From the NCBI RefSeq assembly GCF_003073135.1, contig NZ_PGDQ01000004.1, positions 360,363 to 424,362 of the forward strand: 64,000 nucleotides of DNA. Reading direction: 5' to 3'. Position numbers and translations under genes: made by a program. Positions 16,326-24,801 of the stretch are shown in pieces (positions within the stretch are counted from its first letter, which is position 1; each line of letters opens with the position of its first letter). The notes below the pieces were generated by a model. That model was not told the origin of the DNA and did not search any database. It saw only the letters and a program-made list of their open reading frames with translations. Origin of the DNA: Euzebya rosea. GTDB lineage: Bacteria; Actinomycetota; Nitriliruptoria; Euzebyales; Euzebyaceae.

Positions 16326-16988
16326 CTACGGCCCGTTCGTCGGCTGCTCCAGCAGGCCGGCCTCGCGGGCCAGGCTTGCGAGCTTGGCGCGGGAACGTAC
16401 GCCGAGCTTGGTCTGGATGTGCGAGCGGTGGCTCTCCACCGTGCGCACCGACACCACCAGCTGTTCGGCGATCTCGGTGTTGGTGAAGCCGAGTGCGATC
16501 AGCCGCAGCACCTCGATCTCACGGTTCGACAGCTCACCTCCAGGACCCGCCAGGGCGGCCGGTGAAGCGTCGGGGCGCATCAAGGCAGCGCCCAGCCGTG
16601 GGTGCACGTGCTCCCCGCCGGCCGCCAACGCGCGCACCGCGGTGACCAGATCGGAGTCGGCGGCATCCTTGACCAGATAGCCCGTGGCGCCGGCAGCGAA
16701 GGCCCGCCGCAGATAGCCGATGTCGTCATGCACCGTCAACACCAGCACCGTGCTGCCAGGGCTGGACCGCAACACCGCATCCGTGGCATCGATCCCGCTG
16801 GCATCAGGCAGACCCAGGTCCATCACGACCACGTCAGGGTGGAGCTCGCCGGCCCGTGCGATCGCCTCTGCGGCGGTGCCCGCCTCGGCCACCACCTCCA
16901 GATCCTCCTGTTCCTCCAGCACACGCCGCAGCCCCGCCCGCACCACGGTGTGGTCGTCACACAAGATGATGCGGATCGTCTCAGCCAA
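16326..16988 (-). CDS. NarL/LuxR-type response regulator
   Basis: 220 residues from TTG 16988, overlapping the sensor kinase end by eight bases. Receiver domain with acidic pair CDDHT, acceptor Asp in DVVVMDLGLP, Thr in VLTVHDD and Lys in LVKDA; C-terminal helix-turn-helix LSNREIEVLRLIALGFTNTEIAEQLVVSVRTVESHRSHI. Phosphorylated by the adjacent kinase. Target genes unknown; the copper genes alongside are candidates. Confidence 0.93.
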   Translation of the reverse strand: MAETIRIILCDDHTVVRAGLRRVLEEQEDLEVVAEAGTAAEAIARAGELHPDVVVMDLGLPDASGIDATDAVLRSSPGSTVLVLTVHDDIGYLRRAFAAGATGYLVKDAADSDLVTAVRALAAGGEHVHPRLGAALMRPDASPAALAGPGGELSNREIEVLRLIALGFTNTEIAEQLVVSVRTVESHRSHIQTKLGVRSRAKLASLAREAGLLEQPTNGP

Positions 16989-18219
16989 CCGGCACCTCCA
17001 CCATCACCGCGGTGCCGACGCCTGGAGCCGACTCCACCCGCAGTGACCCGCCCGCCGTGGACGCGCGCTCTCGCATGCCCACGAGTCCCAACGATTCCTC
17101 GGCCGCCCTGTGGTCGAAGCCACGGCCGTCGTCCTCCACCACCGCTCGGACCCGGCTGTCATCGGCCACGAGCTGGATGCCGACGACAGTCGCCTCAGCG
17201 TGCCGCACCACGTTGGTCAGCGCCTCCTGGACCACGCGGTACAACACGGTCTCCACCTCCGTCGGCAGCCGGTCGGCCTCGCCGAGCCCCTCCACGTCCA
17301 GTTCCACGGCGATGCCGGCCCGCTGCTGGATGCTGTTGACCAGCCGCTCGAGCGCGGGCACCAGGCCGATGTCGTCCAGCACGGTAGGCCGCAACTCGAA
17401 CGCCAGATTTCGAACCCGCTCGAGCGCATCCGCGACTAGACCGCGGACTTCAGCCCAGTGCTCCGGCCGCACCTGCTGGCTGTCGGTGCCCGCCGCGAGG
17501 CCGTCCTCGGTCAGCCGCAGGCCCAGCAGAACCGAGGTCAGCGCCTGACCGATCTCGTCGTGCAGGTCTCGAGACACCCTGGCACGTTCCGCCTCCTGCG
17601 CCGCGATAACCTGCCCCAGCAGCTCCCGCTGCGCCGACTCTCGCGCCCGGGCTGCGGCCTCGCCGGCAACGGCGTTCGCTCGCTCCCGTTCGGCGGCGAG
17701 CAGCGATGCGGTCTCGATCGCCGCTGCCGACAGCCGCGCGAGCACCGTGATGGCCCCTTCATCACGGTCATCGAAGGGCATGCCGTCGACCCGGTCGCAC
17801 ACGTACAGGCTGCCGTAGCGGCCACGCGGGGTCACGATCGGTGCCCCGAGCAGCCGCCGCATCTCCGGATGTCCCTCCGGGAAACCCGCCGCCCTGGTGT
17901 CGGCGGCGATGTTGTCGACGCGCACCGGTGCCGTGGTCGAGGCGACAACCCCAAGCAGCCCGTCGCCAAGGGGGCACGAACTGATGGCCGCAACCTCCTC
18001 GGGCTCCAGTCCCTCCTGCACGAACCCTGTCAGCGCCCCCTGATCGTCCTGCAGTGCCACTGCGGCGTAGGAGGATCGGGCGACGCGGCAGGCCTGGGCC
18101 ACGACCGTGAACAGCACCCGGTCGAGGTCCCGCTCCGAGGACAGCGCCAGGGCCACGGCCGCCAGCCCAGCAGCACCTTCCGAAAGCCCCCCTGCCCGCA
18201 GGCCAGCCTCGCCATCCAT
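16981..18219 (-). CDS. GAF-domain sensor histidine kinase (NarX/DevS type)
   Basis: 412 residues from ATG 18219. Residues 20-170 form a GAF domain (LLGAPIVTPRGRYGSLYVCD), then a coiled coil, a HisKA_3 dimerisation domain with the phosphorylated His in RVSRDLHDEIGQALTSV, and an ATPase domain (VVRHAEAT, VEDDGRGFD, GLVGMRERASTAGGSLRVES). No membrane segment: a cytoplasmic sensor. Pairs with the overlapping response regulator. Confidence 0.93.
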   Translation of the reverse strand: MDGEAGLRAGGLSEGAAGLAAVALALSSERDLDRVLFTVVAQACRVARSSYAAVALQDDQGALTGFVQEGLEPEEVAAISSCPLGDGLLGVVASTTAPVRVDNIAADTRAAGFPEGHPEMRRLLGAPIVTPRGRYGSLYVCDRVDGMPFDDRDEGAITVLARLSAAAIETASLLAAERERANAVAGEAAARARESAQRELLGQVIAAQEAERARVSRDLHDEIGQALTSVLLGLRLTEDGLAAGTDSQQVRPEHWAEVRGLVADALERVRNLAFELRPTVLDDIGLVPALERLVNSIQQRAGIAVELDVEGLGEADRLPTEVETVLYRVVQEALTNVVRHAEATVVGIQLVADDSRVRAVVEDDGRGFDHRAAEESLGLVGMRERASTAGGSLRVESAPGVGTAVMVEVPVG

Positions 18220-18430
18220 GTCCGCGAACCTACCTCACCCTCGCAGGGCCGCGAGAGTCACCGGTAGGCCTCACAACACTGGCGAAGTATCGCGCGGCTG
18301 GGACAGTCGTTGAAGCCGCCGCACTGGTTCGCCCCGCTGGCGCCAACCTCCGCGGACAGTCAGAACCGCGGTCGGGCCGACATCGGGGGGAACCACGGAT
18401 CACGTTGCGGGAAGGACCGGCTCCTACGAC

Positions 18431-18727
18431 TCAACGTCGCAGCGAAGGAGGGGGATCATCCGGGTGCTGGGGCGGAACGGCGGGGCGGCCCGCCCCGTCG
18501 TCCGGGTGGTCCGTGTGGTTCATGCCCCGCATCATCATGGCCATCATGCCGACGCACAGCCCGGCGAACACCAGGAAGCCCACGTCCACCACGCCGGCCG
18601 CCACCAGCGCCACGGCAAGCACGACCATGGGGATGCAGCAGACCAGCATCATCCAACCGTGGCCGGTGGTAGGCCGGACCGTCGTCCTTGTCGTCGGGCG
18701 GGGACGCCCGTTGGCAGAGGCGGTCAT
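18431..18727 (-). CDS. Small Met-rich membrane protein
   Basis: 98 residues from ATG 18727, sharing ATGA with the gene upstream. Two hydrophobic helices (WMMLVCCIPMVVLAVALVAAGV and VGFLVFAGLCVGMMAMMMRGM) and a Pro-rich polar tail. The Met and Cys clusters inside the helices would suit soft-metal binding. Similar in layout to DUF2933-type proteins that accompany copper genes, including the one at 36978. The 210 bases between its end and the kinase gene hold nothing I can name. Confidence 0.65.
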   Translation of the reverse strand: MTASANGRPRPTTRTTVRPTTGHGWMMLVCCIPMVVLAVALVAAGVVDVGFLVFAGLCVGMMAMMMRGMNHTDHPDDGAGRPAVPPQHPDDPPPSLRR

Positions 18728-18996
18728 TGCGGGTCCGCCCACGACTGCGGCACACGGCCGAGCTTGTGGTACAGGGGGCAATAGCCGATGGCGCCGGTGA
18801 CCACGAGGTCGAGACCGGCGGCAGCGAGCAGGATCTCCAGCACGACCGCAACCGCAGAGTTCGCAGTGGCGACCAAGGCGAGCGCCGCGACGGTCGCGGC
18901 CGCGCCGAGCAGGATGCGTGCGGCCCGCTCGGCGGGGGTGATGTTGACGCTGAAGCGCGGACGACGCGTACTGCCACCCCGTGAATCGCTGTTCAT
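18724..18996 (-). CDS. DUF2892 (YgaP-like) membrane protein
   Basis: 90 residues from ATG 18996. Basic N-terminus, then NITPAERAARILLGAAATVAALAL and a second helix ending in GAIGYCPLYHKLG, the signature of DUF2892 transmembrane domains that are often fused to rhodanese domains or placed beside sulfur and metal genes. Coupled to the Met-rich protein downstream. Ribosome site GAGGAGAAGG precedes the start. Confidence 0.85.
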   Translation of the reverse strand: MNSDSRGGSTRRPRFSVNITPAERAARILLGAAATVAALALVATANSAVAVVLEILLAAAGLDLVVTGAIGYCPLYHKLGRVPQSWADPQ

Positions 18997-19242
18997 GACC
19001 TTCTCCTCTCGAGGCCCATTTCGTTGCTTGTCAGGGCATCATCCGCCTTCACATGCTGTTCGGCATCCGATGTGACTACCGAACTGGCTGCGGGCCGCTC
19101 CGGAGCCGGACGGGATCACCGCTCGAGTGTCGACTGGCCCGGGTGCGTGGTTGCCCGGACCGGGCATGCCGTAGTCCCCTCGGATGCGCAGGGTCCTGAC
19201 GCCCATCACGATGTGTTCGGGACTTCCACGAGGAGGCATGTG

Positions 19243-19425
19243 ATGTCGACAGGCAGAGAAGTCGTGACCATGGCCAAGCCGCGGTTGCGCAAGCTGCTCC
19301 CCGCACTGGGCACCCCCTGGCAGAGGGGAGAGGCCACCAACCCACCCTGGCGGCGGCATGACTCGGGACCGCAGGATCAGCCCGCCGAGCCGCACGACGA
19401 TGCGAGAGGAGGGCAGCGGTCATGA
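19243..19425 (+). CDS. Small protein of unknown function leading the ABC operon
   Basis: 60 residues from ATG 19243, with AGGAGG six bases upstream and ATGA overlap with the next gene. The sequence is basic and polar (MAKPRLRKLLPALGTPWQRG, then an Arg/Pro/Asp-rich tail), with no membrane segment or known motif. The strong ribosome site and coupling favour a real gene, possibly a leader peptide for the exporter. The 240 bases before it show no other gene. Confidence 0.55.
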   Translation: MSTGREVVTMAKPRLRKLLPALGTPWQRGEATNPPWRRHDSGPQDQPAEPHDDARGGQRS

Positions 19426-20120
19426 CCGCGGCATCGTCGACGACGAGTTCCGCCGGCGTGGACGCTGTCACCGCCGACGGACGGCCCGCGGTGGTGCTGA
19501 GCGCCCGCGGCATCACCAAGTCCTACGTCACGGGGATCTGGCCTCGGCGGCGCCGGCTGGACGTGCTGCGTGGAGCCGACCTCGAGCTGCGCGCAGGCGA
19601 GATCGTCGGCCTGGTGGGAGAGAACGGATCGGGCAAGTCCACGATGATGAAGATCCTGGTCGGCGCCCTCGACCGCGACGAGGGCACCATCCAGCGGCAG
19701 GGCGCCCTGGGCTACTGCCCGCAGGAGTCGATCCTGTACGAGCGGCTGACCTGCGACGAGCACTTCGAGCTCTTCGGTCAGGCTTACGGGCTCACCCGTT
19801 CCCAGGTCGAGTCCTCCCGCAACGAGATATACCAGCTCCTGGGCTTCGACCGCTGGGCCGGGGCACGGGTGGAGGAGCTGTCCGGGGGGACAGCGGCCAA
19901 GCTCAACCTGGGACTGGCGCTCCTGCCCGACCCGCAGATCCTTCTGCTGGACGAGCCCTACGCAGGATTCGACTGGGACACCTACCAGCGGTTCTGGGAC
20001 CTCACCCGGACCCGCCGCGACGCGGGACGGTCGCTGCTCATCATCAGCCACTTCATCACCGATGAGGACCGCTTCGACCGGATCTATGACCTGCGCGAGG
20101 GCAGGACGGTCCCACGATGA
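19422..20120 (+). CDS. ABC transporter ATP-binding protein
   Basis: 232 residues from ATG 19422. Walker A GENGSGKST, Q-loop LGYCPQES, signature LSGGT, Walker B ILLLDEPYAGFD and switch His ISHF. Belongs to the drug/Nod-factor exporter type of ATPases. The signature and membrane partner (overlapping by four bases) define a two-gene exporter whose substrate is not evident. Confidence 0.92.
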   Translation: MTAASSTTSSAGVDAVTADGRPAVVLSARGITKSYVTGIWPRRRRLDVLRGADLELRAGEIVGLVGENGSGKSTMMKILVGALDRDEGTIQRQGALGYCPQESILYERLTCDEHFELFGQAYGLTRSQVESSRNEIYQLLGFDRWAGARVEELSGGTAAKLNLGLALLPDPQILLLDEPYAGFDWDTYQRFWDLTRTRRDAGRSLLIISHFITDEDRFDRIYDLREGRTVPR

Positions 20121-21643
20121 CCGCCACCGCCTCGACCGGTCCCCAGAAGGGACCATCGCTGGGCCTGCTGGGCTGGCGCTACCTCGCCGAGTACGCCCGC
20201 CGGCCGTTGAACCTCGTGCTGCTGGTCGTCGTGCCTGTCGTGTTCGTCACCCTCTCAGCCGGGGCGATCGCTGACTTCGCCGATGCGCTGGGCGGGATCA
20301 CCGACCTGGGTCCGATCGAGGCCGCGACCGCGGGCTGGGCGGCGTCGCTGCTGGCCGGCGTCGCCGGGTTCTTCCACGTCACCGGTTCCCGCGAGGCCGA
20401 CCGGCGACTGGCAGCCGCCGGTGCGGGAACGCTGCGGGTGGTGGCGGCCAGGCTCACCTCGGCCCTGGGACTGGCGGCCCTCGCCGGCATCGGAGCGCTC
20501 GGGGCACTGACGGTGCGCACCGACCTCGCTGACGCTCCGCGGGTGGTAGGTGTCACATTGCTGATGGCGGTGACCTACCTCGGGATCGGTGCGATCGTCG
20601 GTGCCCTGGTTCGCTCCGAGCTCAACGGGTCCCTCGTCGTGGTGTTCGTCTGGCTCTTCGACGTCTTCTTCGGCCCCGCGTTCGGTGGCAGCGGCGTCGT
20701 GCTACGGACCTTCCCGCTGCACTTCCCCACGCTGGTGGTGACCGACGTCGCCTCCGGGCACGCAGGCCCCCTGGGCGGTGTCGGGCTGTCGGCGCTGTGG
20801 GCGGTCGGAGCGCTGTTGGCAGGCACGGCCGCGCTGGTGCGCACGACGCGTCCCTCGCCGCTGGCTCTCCCTCGGCCGGCCGGTCGTTGGCGCCGCATTG
20901 CCGTGGCGCTGCGCTACGGGTTTCGCGACTACCGTCGCAACCTCGTGCTGTGGGTCCTGCTGGTCGGGCTGCCGGTGGCGTTCATCACCCTGTCGATCGC
21001 CGTCACCCCCAACGATCCCACACCGGTGGAACTCATCGACGGCGGCACGCGGAGCCTCCAGGTCCTGCCGATGAGTGATCTCCACGGCGCCATCATGGTC
21101 CCGATCACCGCCGGGTTCCTCGCCGGCCTGGCCGGGCTGTTCGTCGCCCTCGGGTCAGCAGAGGGGGTCCGGCGGCTGGTGCTGGCCGGCTACCGGCCGC
21201 TGGAGATCCTGGCGGCCCGGCTCGGCGTCATTGTCTTCGCGGCACTGCTGACCACCGGCGTATCGTTGGCAGTGACCGGCGCCAGCTTCACGCCCGTGGA
21301 CTGGTGGGTCTTCGGGCTGGCCAACGTCCTCGTCGCGCTCACCTACGGAATGCTCGGCGTGCTCATCGGTCCTCGCTTCGGGCTTCTCGGCGGGCTCTAC
21401 CTGATGCTCGCGCTGCCCTTCATCGATGTCGGCATCGCCCAGAACGCCATGTTCGACGCCGCCCCACCCGCCTGGGCCGTCTACATGCCTGCCCACGGCG
21501 GCATCCGCGTGATGCTGGACGGCGCCTTCACCGCCAGCTTCGACGAACTCGCCGCCTTCGGGCTGGCCCTGACCTGGCTGGCCGGCGTGACCGTGCTGGC
21601 CGTCGCGCAGTTCCGCCACCTCGCCTCACCTCGCGCTGGCTGA
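20117..21643 (+). CDS. ABC transporter permease (two fused ABC2-type halves)
   Basis: 508 residues from ATG 20117. Two similar halves, residues 1-250 and 260-505, each with about six membrane segments; both begin with a basic RYLAEYARRPLNLVLLVV / RYGFRDYRRNLVLWVLLVG motif, so the gene looks like an internal duplication. Together with the preceding ATPase it would form a full exporter. It ends 32 bases before the convergent multicopper oxidase. Confidence 0.85.
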   Translation: MTATASTGPQKGPSLGLLGWRYLAEYARRPLNLVLLVVVPVVFVTLSAGAIADFADALGGITDLGPIEAATAGWAASLLAGVAGFFHVTGSREADRRLAAAGAGTLRVVAARLTSALGLAALAGIGALGALTVRTDLADAPRVVGVTLLMAVTYLGIGAIVGALVRSELNGSLVVVFVWLFDVFFGPAFGGSGVVLRTFPLHFPTLVVTDVASGHAGPLGGVGLSALWAVGALLAGTAALVRTTRPSPLALPRPAGRWRRIAVALRYGFRDYRRNLVLWVLLVGLPVAFITLSIAVTPNDPTPVELIDGGTRSLQVLPMSDLHGAIMVPITAGFLAGLAGLFVALGSAEGVRRLVLAGYRPLEILAARLGVIVFAALLTTGVSLAVTGASFTPVDWWVFGLANVLVALTYGMLGVLIGPRFGLLGGLYLMLALPFIDVGIAQNAMFDAAPPAWAVYMPAHGGIRVMLDGAFTASFDELAAFGLALTWLAGVTVLAVAQFRHLASPRAG

Positions 21644-21675
21644 CCGCGCGCCGGTCGCGCCGTTCGCGCCGGGGC

Positions 21676-23142
21676 TCAGGTGACGTTCAGCCAGGTCATC
21701 ATCCCGGCAGCCGCGTGTTCGAGCATGTGGCAGTGGAGGAGCCACTTGCCGGGGTTGTCGGCGAGGAATGCCAGCTCGACGGTTTCGCCCTGCCCCATCA
21801 GCTCGCTGTCCCGCCAGTCCGGCTGGGCCGAGGGAACGCCGTCGCGGGTGATGACCTGGAAGTGATGGCCGTGGAAGTGCATCACGTGGGGGAACGCCGT
21901 CTGGTTCTGGATGGTGACGACGACCGTGCGGTTGCGCGCGACTGTCGTGAGGGGCATGTCGAGATCGCCCGCGACACCGTTGAAGGCCCAGAACCGGCGC
22001 GCGTCCATCAGCTCCGGCATGGCGAGCGTCTGGCCGTCGAGCGTCGCGGCGGACATCCCGCCCATCGCACCCCCCTCCATCAGCAGATCGACGCGGACAG
22101 GATCATCCAGATCGAGCGCCGCACTGCCGGGCGCCCTGCTGGGCAGAGCCGGAACGTCCGGGAAGCTCGTGCGGATGGGCTCGTCGGGGCCGTAGCGGAA
22201 CGTGGCCCCGGGAGCAGCACCCTCCTGGGTCAGGAGCTCCAGCTGGCCGACCGCTCCCGGGTCCCCAGTCATGTCGACGACGACGTCGACCCGTTGCGCG
22301 GGTCCGAGCACGACCGGTCCGTCCACCTCCCGCGGTTCGATCGGGTAGCCGTCGAGCGCCACCGCGCTCGCGGGAAGATCCCCGAACGAGACGCCCAGGA
22401 TCCTGGCGTTGGCGGTGTTGATCAGGCGCATGCGGATCCGCTCGCCGGCCACGACGTCGATGTCGGGAGTGCTGCTGCCGTTGACGGTCAGCAGACCGCC
22501 TGTGCGGCCGCCGTGACTCCAGTCGCCCGCAGCGCCCATGCTGTCTTCGTCGATCTGCGACCGGTCGTCCAGACGCCAATCGTCGATGACAAGCGTCAGA
22601 TCCCCGTCGACGTCGTACGGTTCGGGTTCCTCCACGATCAGAGCGCCGTGCAAGCCCCGTGCGTTCTGCTCCCAAGAGCGGTCGTGAGTGTGATACCAGT
22701 ACGTCCCGGGGTGGGGCACGACGAAGTCGTAGTCGAACGCCTCGCCGGCGCTGACAGCGTCCTGCGTCAGGCCGGGGACGCCGTCCATGTCGTTGTCGAT
22801 GCTGATCCCGTGCCAGTGCACGGCCGTGGACTGCTCCAAGCCGTTCTCCAGGCGCACCCGCACTCGATCACCGGCGACGGCGCGGATCTCCGGTCCTGGT
22901 ACGGAGCCCTCGTAAGCCCATACGGCAGTCATCTCATCCGCCTGTCCTGACAGCTGTGCCATCGCGGGGGCGGCGCGCATCCGTTGGAACCCGGCAGGGA
23001 CGTCCTCGAAGCGAAGCTGCTGCGCGGAGATCTCGGCAGGCGATGATCCCGCCTGCAGACCAGCCCAGAGCCCACCTCCTGCCACGGGTACGGCTGCGGC
23101 AGCGAGGAGCGCCTGTCGACGTGAGAGCTTGCGGTTGCTCAT
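21676..23142 (-). CDS. Tat-exported multicopper oxidase (CueO/laccase-like)
   Basis: 488 residues from ATG 23142. The start is set by the twin-arginine signal RKLSRRQALLAAAAVPVAGG. Four copper motifs are visible: TAVHWHG and HTHDRSW in domain 1, HVMHFHGHHFQV and HCHMLEHAAAGMM in domain 3, which supply the type 1 and trinuclear sites. The Met at the end is a probable type 1 axial ligand. It oxidises Cu(I) or organic substrates outside the cell using oxygen. Fits the copper context of the island. Confidence 0.93.
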   Translation of the reverse strand: MSNRKLSRRQALLAAAAVPVAGGGLWAGLQAGSSPAEISAQQLRFEDVPAGFQRMRAAPAMAQLSGQADEMTAVWAYEGSVPGPEIRAVAGDRVRVRLENGLEQSTAVHWHGISIDNDMDGVPGLTQDAVSAGEAFDYDFVVPHPGTYWYHTHDRSWEQNARGLHGALIVEEPEPYDVDGDLTLVIDDWRLDDRSQIDEDSMGAAGDWSHGGRTGGLLTVNGSSTPDIDVVAGERIRMRLINTANARILGVSFGDLPASAVALDGYPIEPREVDGPVVLGPAQRVDVVVDMTGDPGAVGQLELLTQEGAAPGATFRYGPDEPIRTSFPDVPALPSRAPGSAALDLDDPVRVDLLMEGGAMGGMSAATLDGQTLAMPELMDARRFWAFNGVAGDLDMPLTTVARNRTVVVTIQNQTAFPHVMHFHGHHFQVITRDGVPSAQPDWRDSELMGQGETVELAFLADNPGKWLLHCHMLEHAAAGMMTWLNVT

Positions 23143-23264
23143 CGCCGCGCCTGAGAGCGTGGTGAACTGCGGTTCATGGGCGAACTGTACGTCAGTTCTG
23201 GCGCTGGTCAGGCCGTCCAGCTGATCCTGGGGGACAGTATGACGATCCATCGACTCATGGCACC

Positions 23265-24174
23265 GTGCGCATGACCGCCGTCACCTCGGTCGCGGGGCTG
23301 CTCGTGCTCGCGGGAACCCTCGCCGATCTCGTCGCCACGACACTTGCCGGAAGCCTGTCAGCCGGTTGGACCACCCGACGTCTCAGCCCCATGGGGTGGG
23401 CCGCGATCCGGCGCGTGGGCGCCGGCCGGCATCGACTGCTCCAAGGGGCTGGACTGCTCCTGGTTCTCGGTCTCGTGCTGCTGCGGATCCTCGGCCTCTG
23501 GATCGGTTGGACGCTGGTCCTGTGGGACACCGCTGGTTGGACCACATCTCAGGACCGGGCAGCTTCCGCGTGGAACGGCTGTACGCCGCCGGCTACACCC
23601 TCACGACGCTCGGGGTGGGCGACATCGTTCCCACGACGGCACTGGGTCGGGTGCTGATCGTCGTGTGCAGCGCGTCGGGTCTGCTCACGCTCACGCTGGC
23701 GATCACCTACCTGGTGCCGGTGCTGAACGCCGTGACGGCGAGGCGAGTGCTCGCAGCGACCTTGAACGCCCTGGGTGGGGACCCCGAGCAGGTGCGCCAG
23801 CGGCTGTGGCCCGGAGGCGATCTGAAGGGGACACGCGCAACGGTCGAGGGTCTGGCGTCCGACATCCGGTTCGTGACGCAGGCGCACTACAGCTACCCGG
23901 TCATGCACTTCTTCCACTGGCCGACGCCCGCCACCGCGTTCGCGCCGGCTTTCGCACGTCTTGCCCTCGCCGTCGAGACTCATCTGAACGCCTCGACGGC
24001 GCCACGGCCCCACCGCACCTGCATCTGCATCTGCTCACGAGTGCCATCGAGGAGCACATCACCGTGCAGATCGAGTCGTTCGTGACCGCAGGACCGGGCG
24101 CCGAGCATCCCCGTGGGAGGTTGCGCGCGATCGTCCGGGACGACGCTTGGTCGTGGGACCTCGTCGAGCCCTGA
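23265..24174 (+). pseudogene. Two-helix potassium-channel-like protein broken by two frameshifts
   Basis: Three frames must be joined: 23265 to about 23550 (helices LLVLAGTLADLVATTLAG and LLLVLGLVLLRILGLWIGWTL), then the -1 frame with the pore region RLYAAGYTLTTLGVGDIVPTTALGR and second helix to about 24000, then another frame for LLTSAIEEHITVQIESFVTAGPG to 24174. TLGVGD replaces the usual TVGYGD filter. Two shifts in 900 bases mean the gene is broken, or the sequence has errors. Intact relatives are Ion_trans_2 proteins with a long cytoplasmic domain. Confidence 0.7.
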
Positions 24175-24186
24175 CCTGGCTGTCTG

Positions 24187-24198
24187 ATACCCCCCGGG
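24187..24198. promoter_or_regulatory. CsoR-like half box before the His-rich/copCD operon
   Basis: ATACCCCCCGGG lies 42 bases before ATG 24240. It matches the left half and centre of the ATACCCCnnnGGGGTAT dyad used by CsoR copper repressors, with a degenerate right half. The corresponding position before the paralogous operon (44600-44616) has the better right half. Confidence 0.4.
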
Positions 24199-24239
24199 AC
24201 GCACTTCCTCCTCAGGATTGGGGCGGGTCTGTCGATACG

Positions 24240-24617
24240 ATGTTCGTCGTGCGTGCCCTCCTCGTCCTCGCTGTCTGCGTCATTGCGATGACGCAGAGCC
24301 TGGGCGTGCTCGTCTTCCACACCCACTTCGATGAAGTGGGTGATGGTGCCCGTCACCGCCACGCCTACGCATCCGATGATGACGGACACATTGGACATGC
24401 CGAGGACGTGAACTCAGCCGAGACGCCTCACGGCGGCGAGCAGACGGCCGCGCGCACCGCGGGCTTCGTGGTGGTGCTCGCTCTCGCGGTGATGGTTCTG
24501 AGCCAACGCACGCCGAGCGGACGGCACGGCCCGCCGGTCCTCGTGGCCAGAACGCAGCGAAGACGTGCGAGGCGCCATCCTGCGCGTCTCGCGATGCTGG
24601 CGATCCTGCGGGTCTAG
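24240..24617 (+). CDS. Small His-rich membrane protein, partner of CopC-CopD (paralog of 44659)
   Basis: 125 residues from ATG 24240. First helix (VVRALLVLAVCVIAMTQSLGVLV), then an outer loop rich in His and Asp (FHTHFDEVGDGARHRHAYASDDDGHIGHAED, shown in parts), a second helix (TAGFVVVLALAVMVL) and a basic tail ending HPARLAMLAILRV. The loop is a plausible copper or zinc site. A paralog with the same layout lies before the truncated CopC at 45223, so this small gene and CopC travel as a unit. No family name is known to me. No ribosome site is seen, so translation may be leaderless. Confidence 0.7.
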   Translation: MFVVRALLVLAVCVIAMTQSLGVLVFHTHFDEVGDGARHRHAYASDDDGHIGHAEDVNSAETPHGGEQTAARTAGFVVVLALAVMVLSQRTPSGRHGPPVLVARTQRRRARRHPARLAMLAILRV

Positions 24618-24742
24618 AAGCACGCGGGTCGCCCTCCCCTGCCGACGCATGCACCCAGCGGCGTGCAAGGGGACGGTGCCGTCGGCCTGCCGCAGCTTCG
24701 GAGGCCGCAACGACCCGTGCCATCGCGTGGGTGCGACCTCTC

Positions 24743-24768
24743 GTGGTTCGTCGACGTCGACGAACCAC
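24743..24768. repeat. 26-bp perfect palindrome upstream of copC-copD
   Basis: GTGGTTCGTCGAC (24743-24755) is followed directly by its exact complement GTCGACGAACCAC. Outside it, TGCGAC (24732-24737) and GTCGCA (24774-24779) continue the symmetry after five unpaired bases. It lies between the His-rich gene and ATG 24802. It could be a repressor dyad or an RNA hairpin controlling copC-copD. A decayed counterpart (CGCGACCACCCGTGGTTCGCG) precedes the second copy near 45100-45125. Confidence 0.8.
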
Positions 24769-24801
24769 CTCGCGTCGCAAATTCGAGGAGTTTCCAAGGT
24801 C

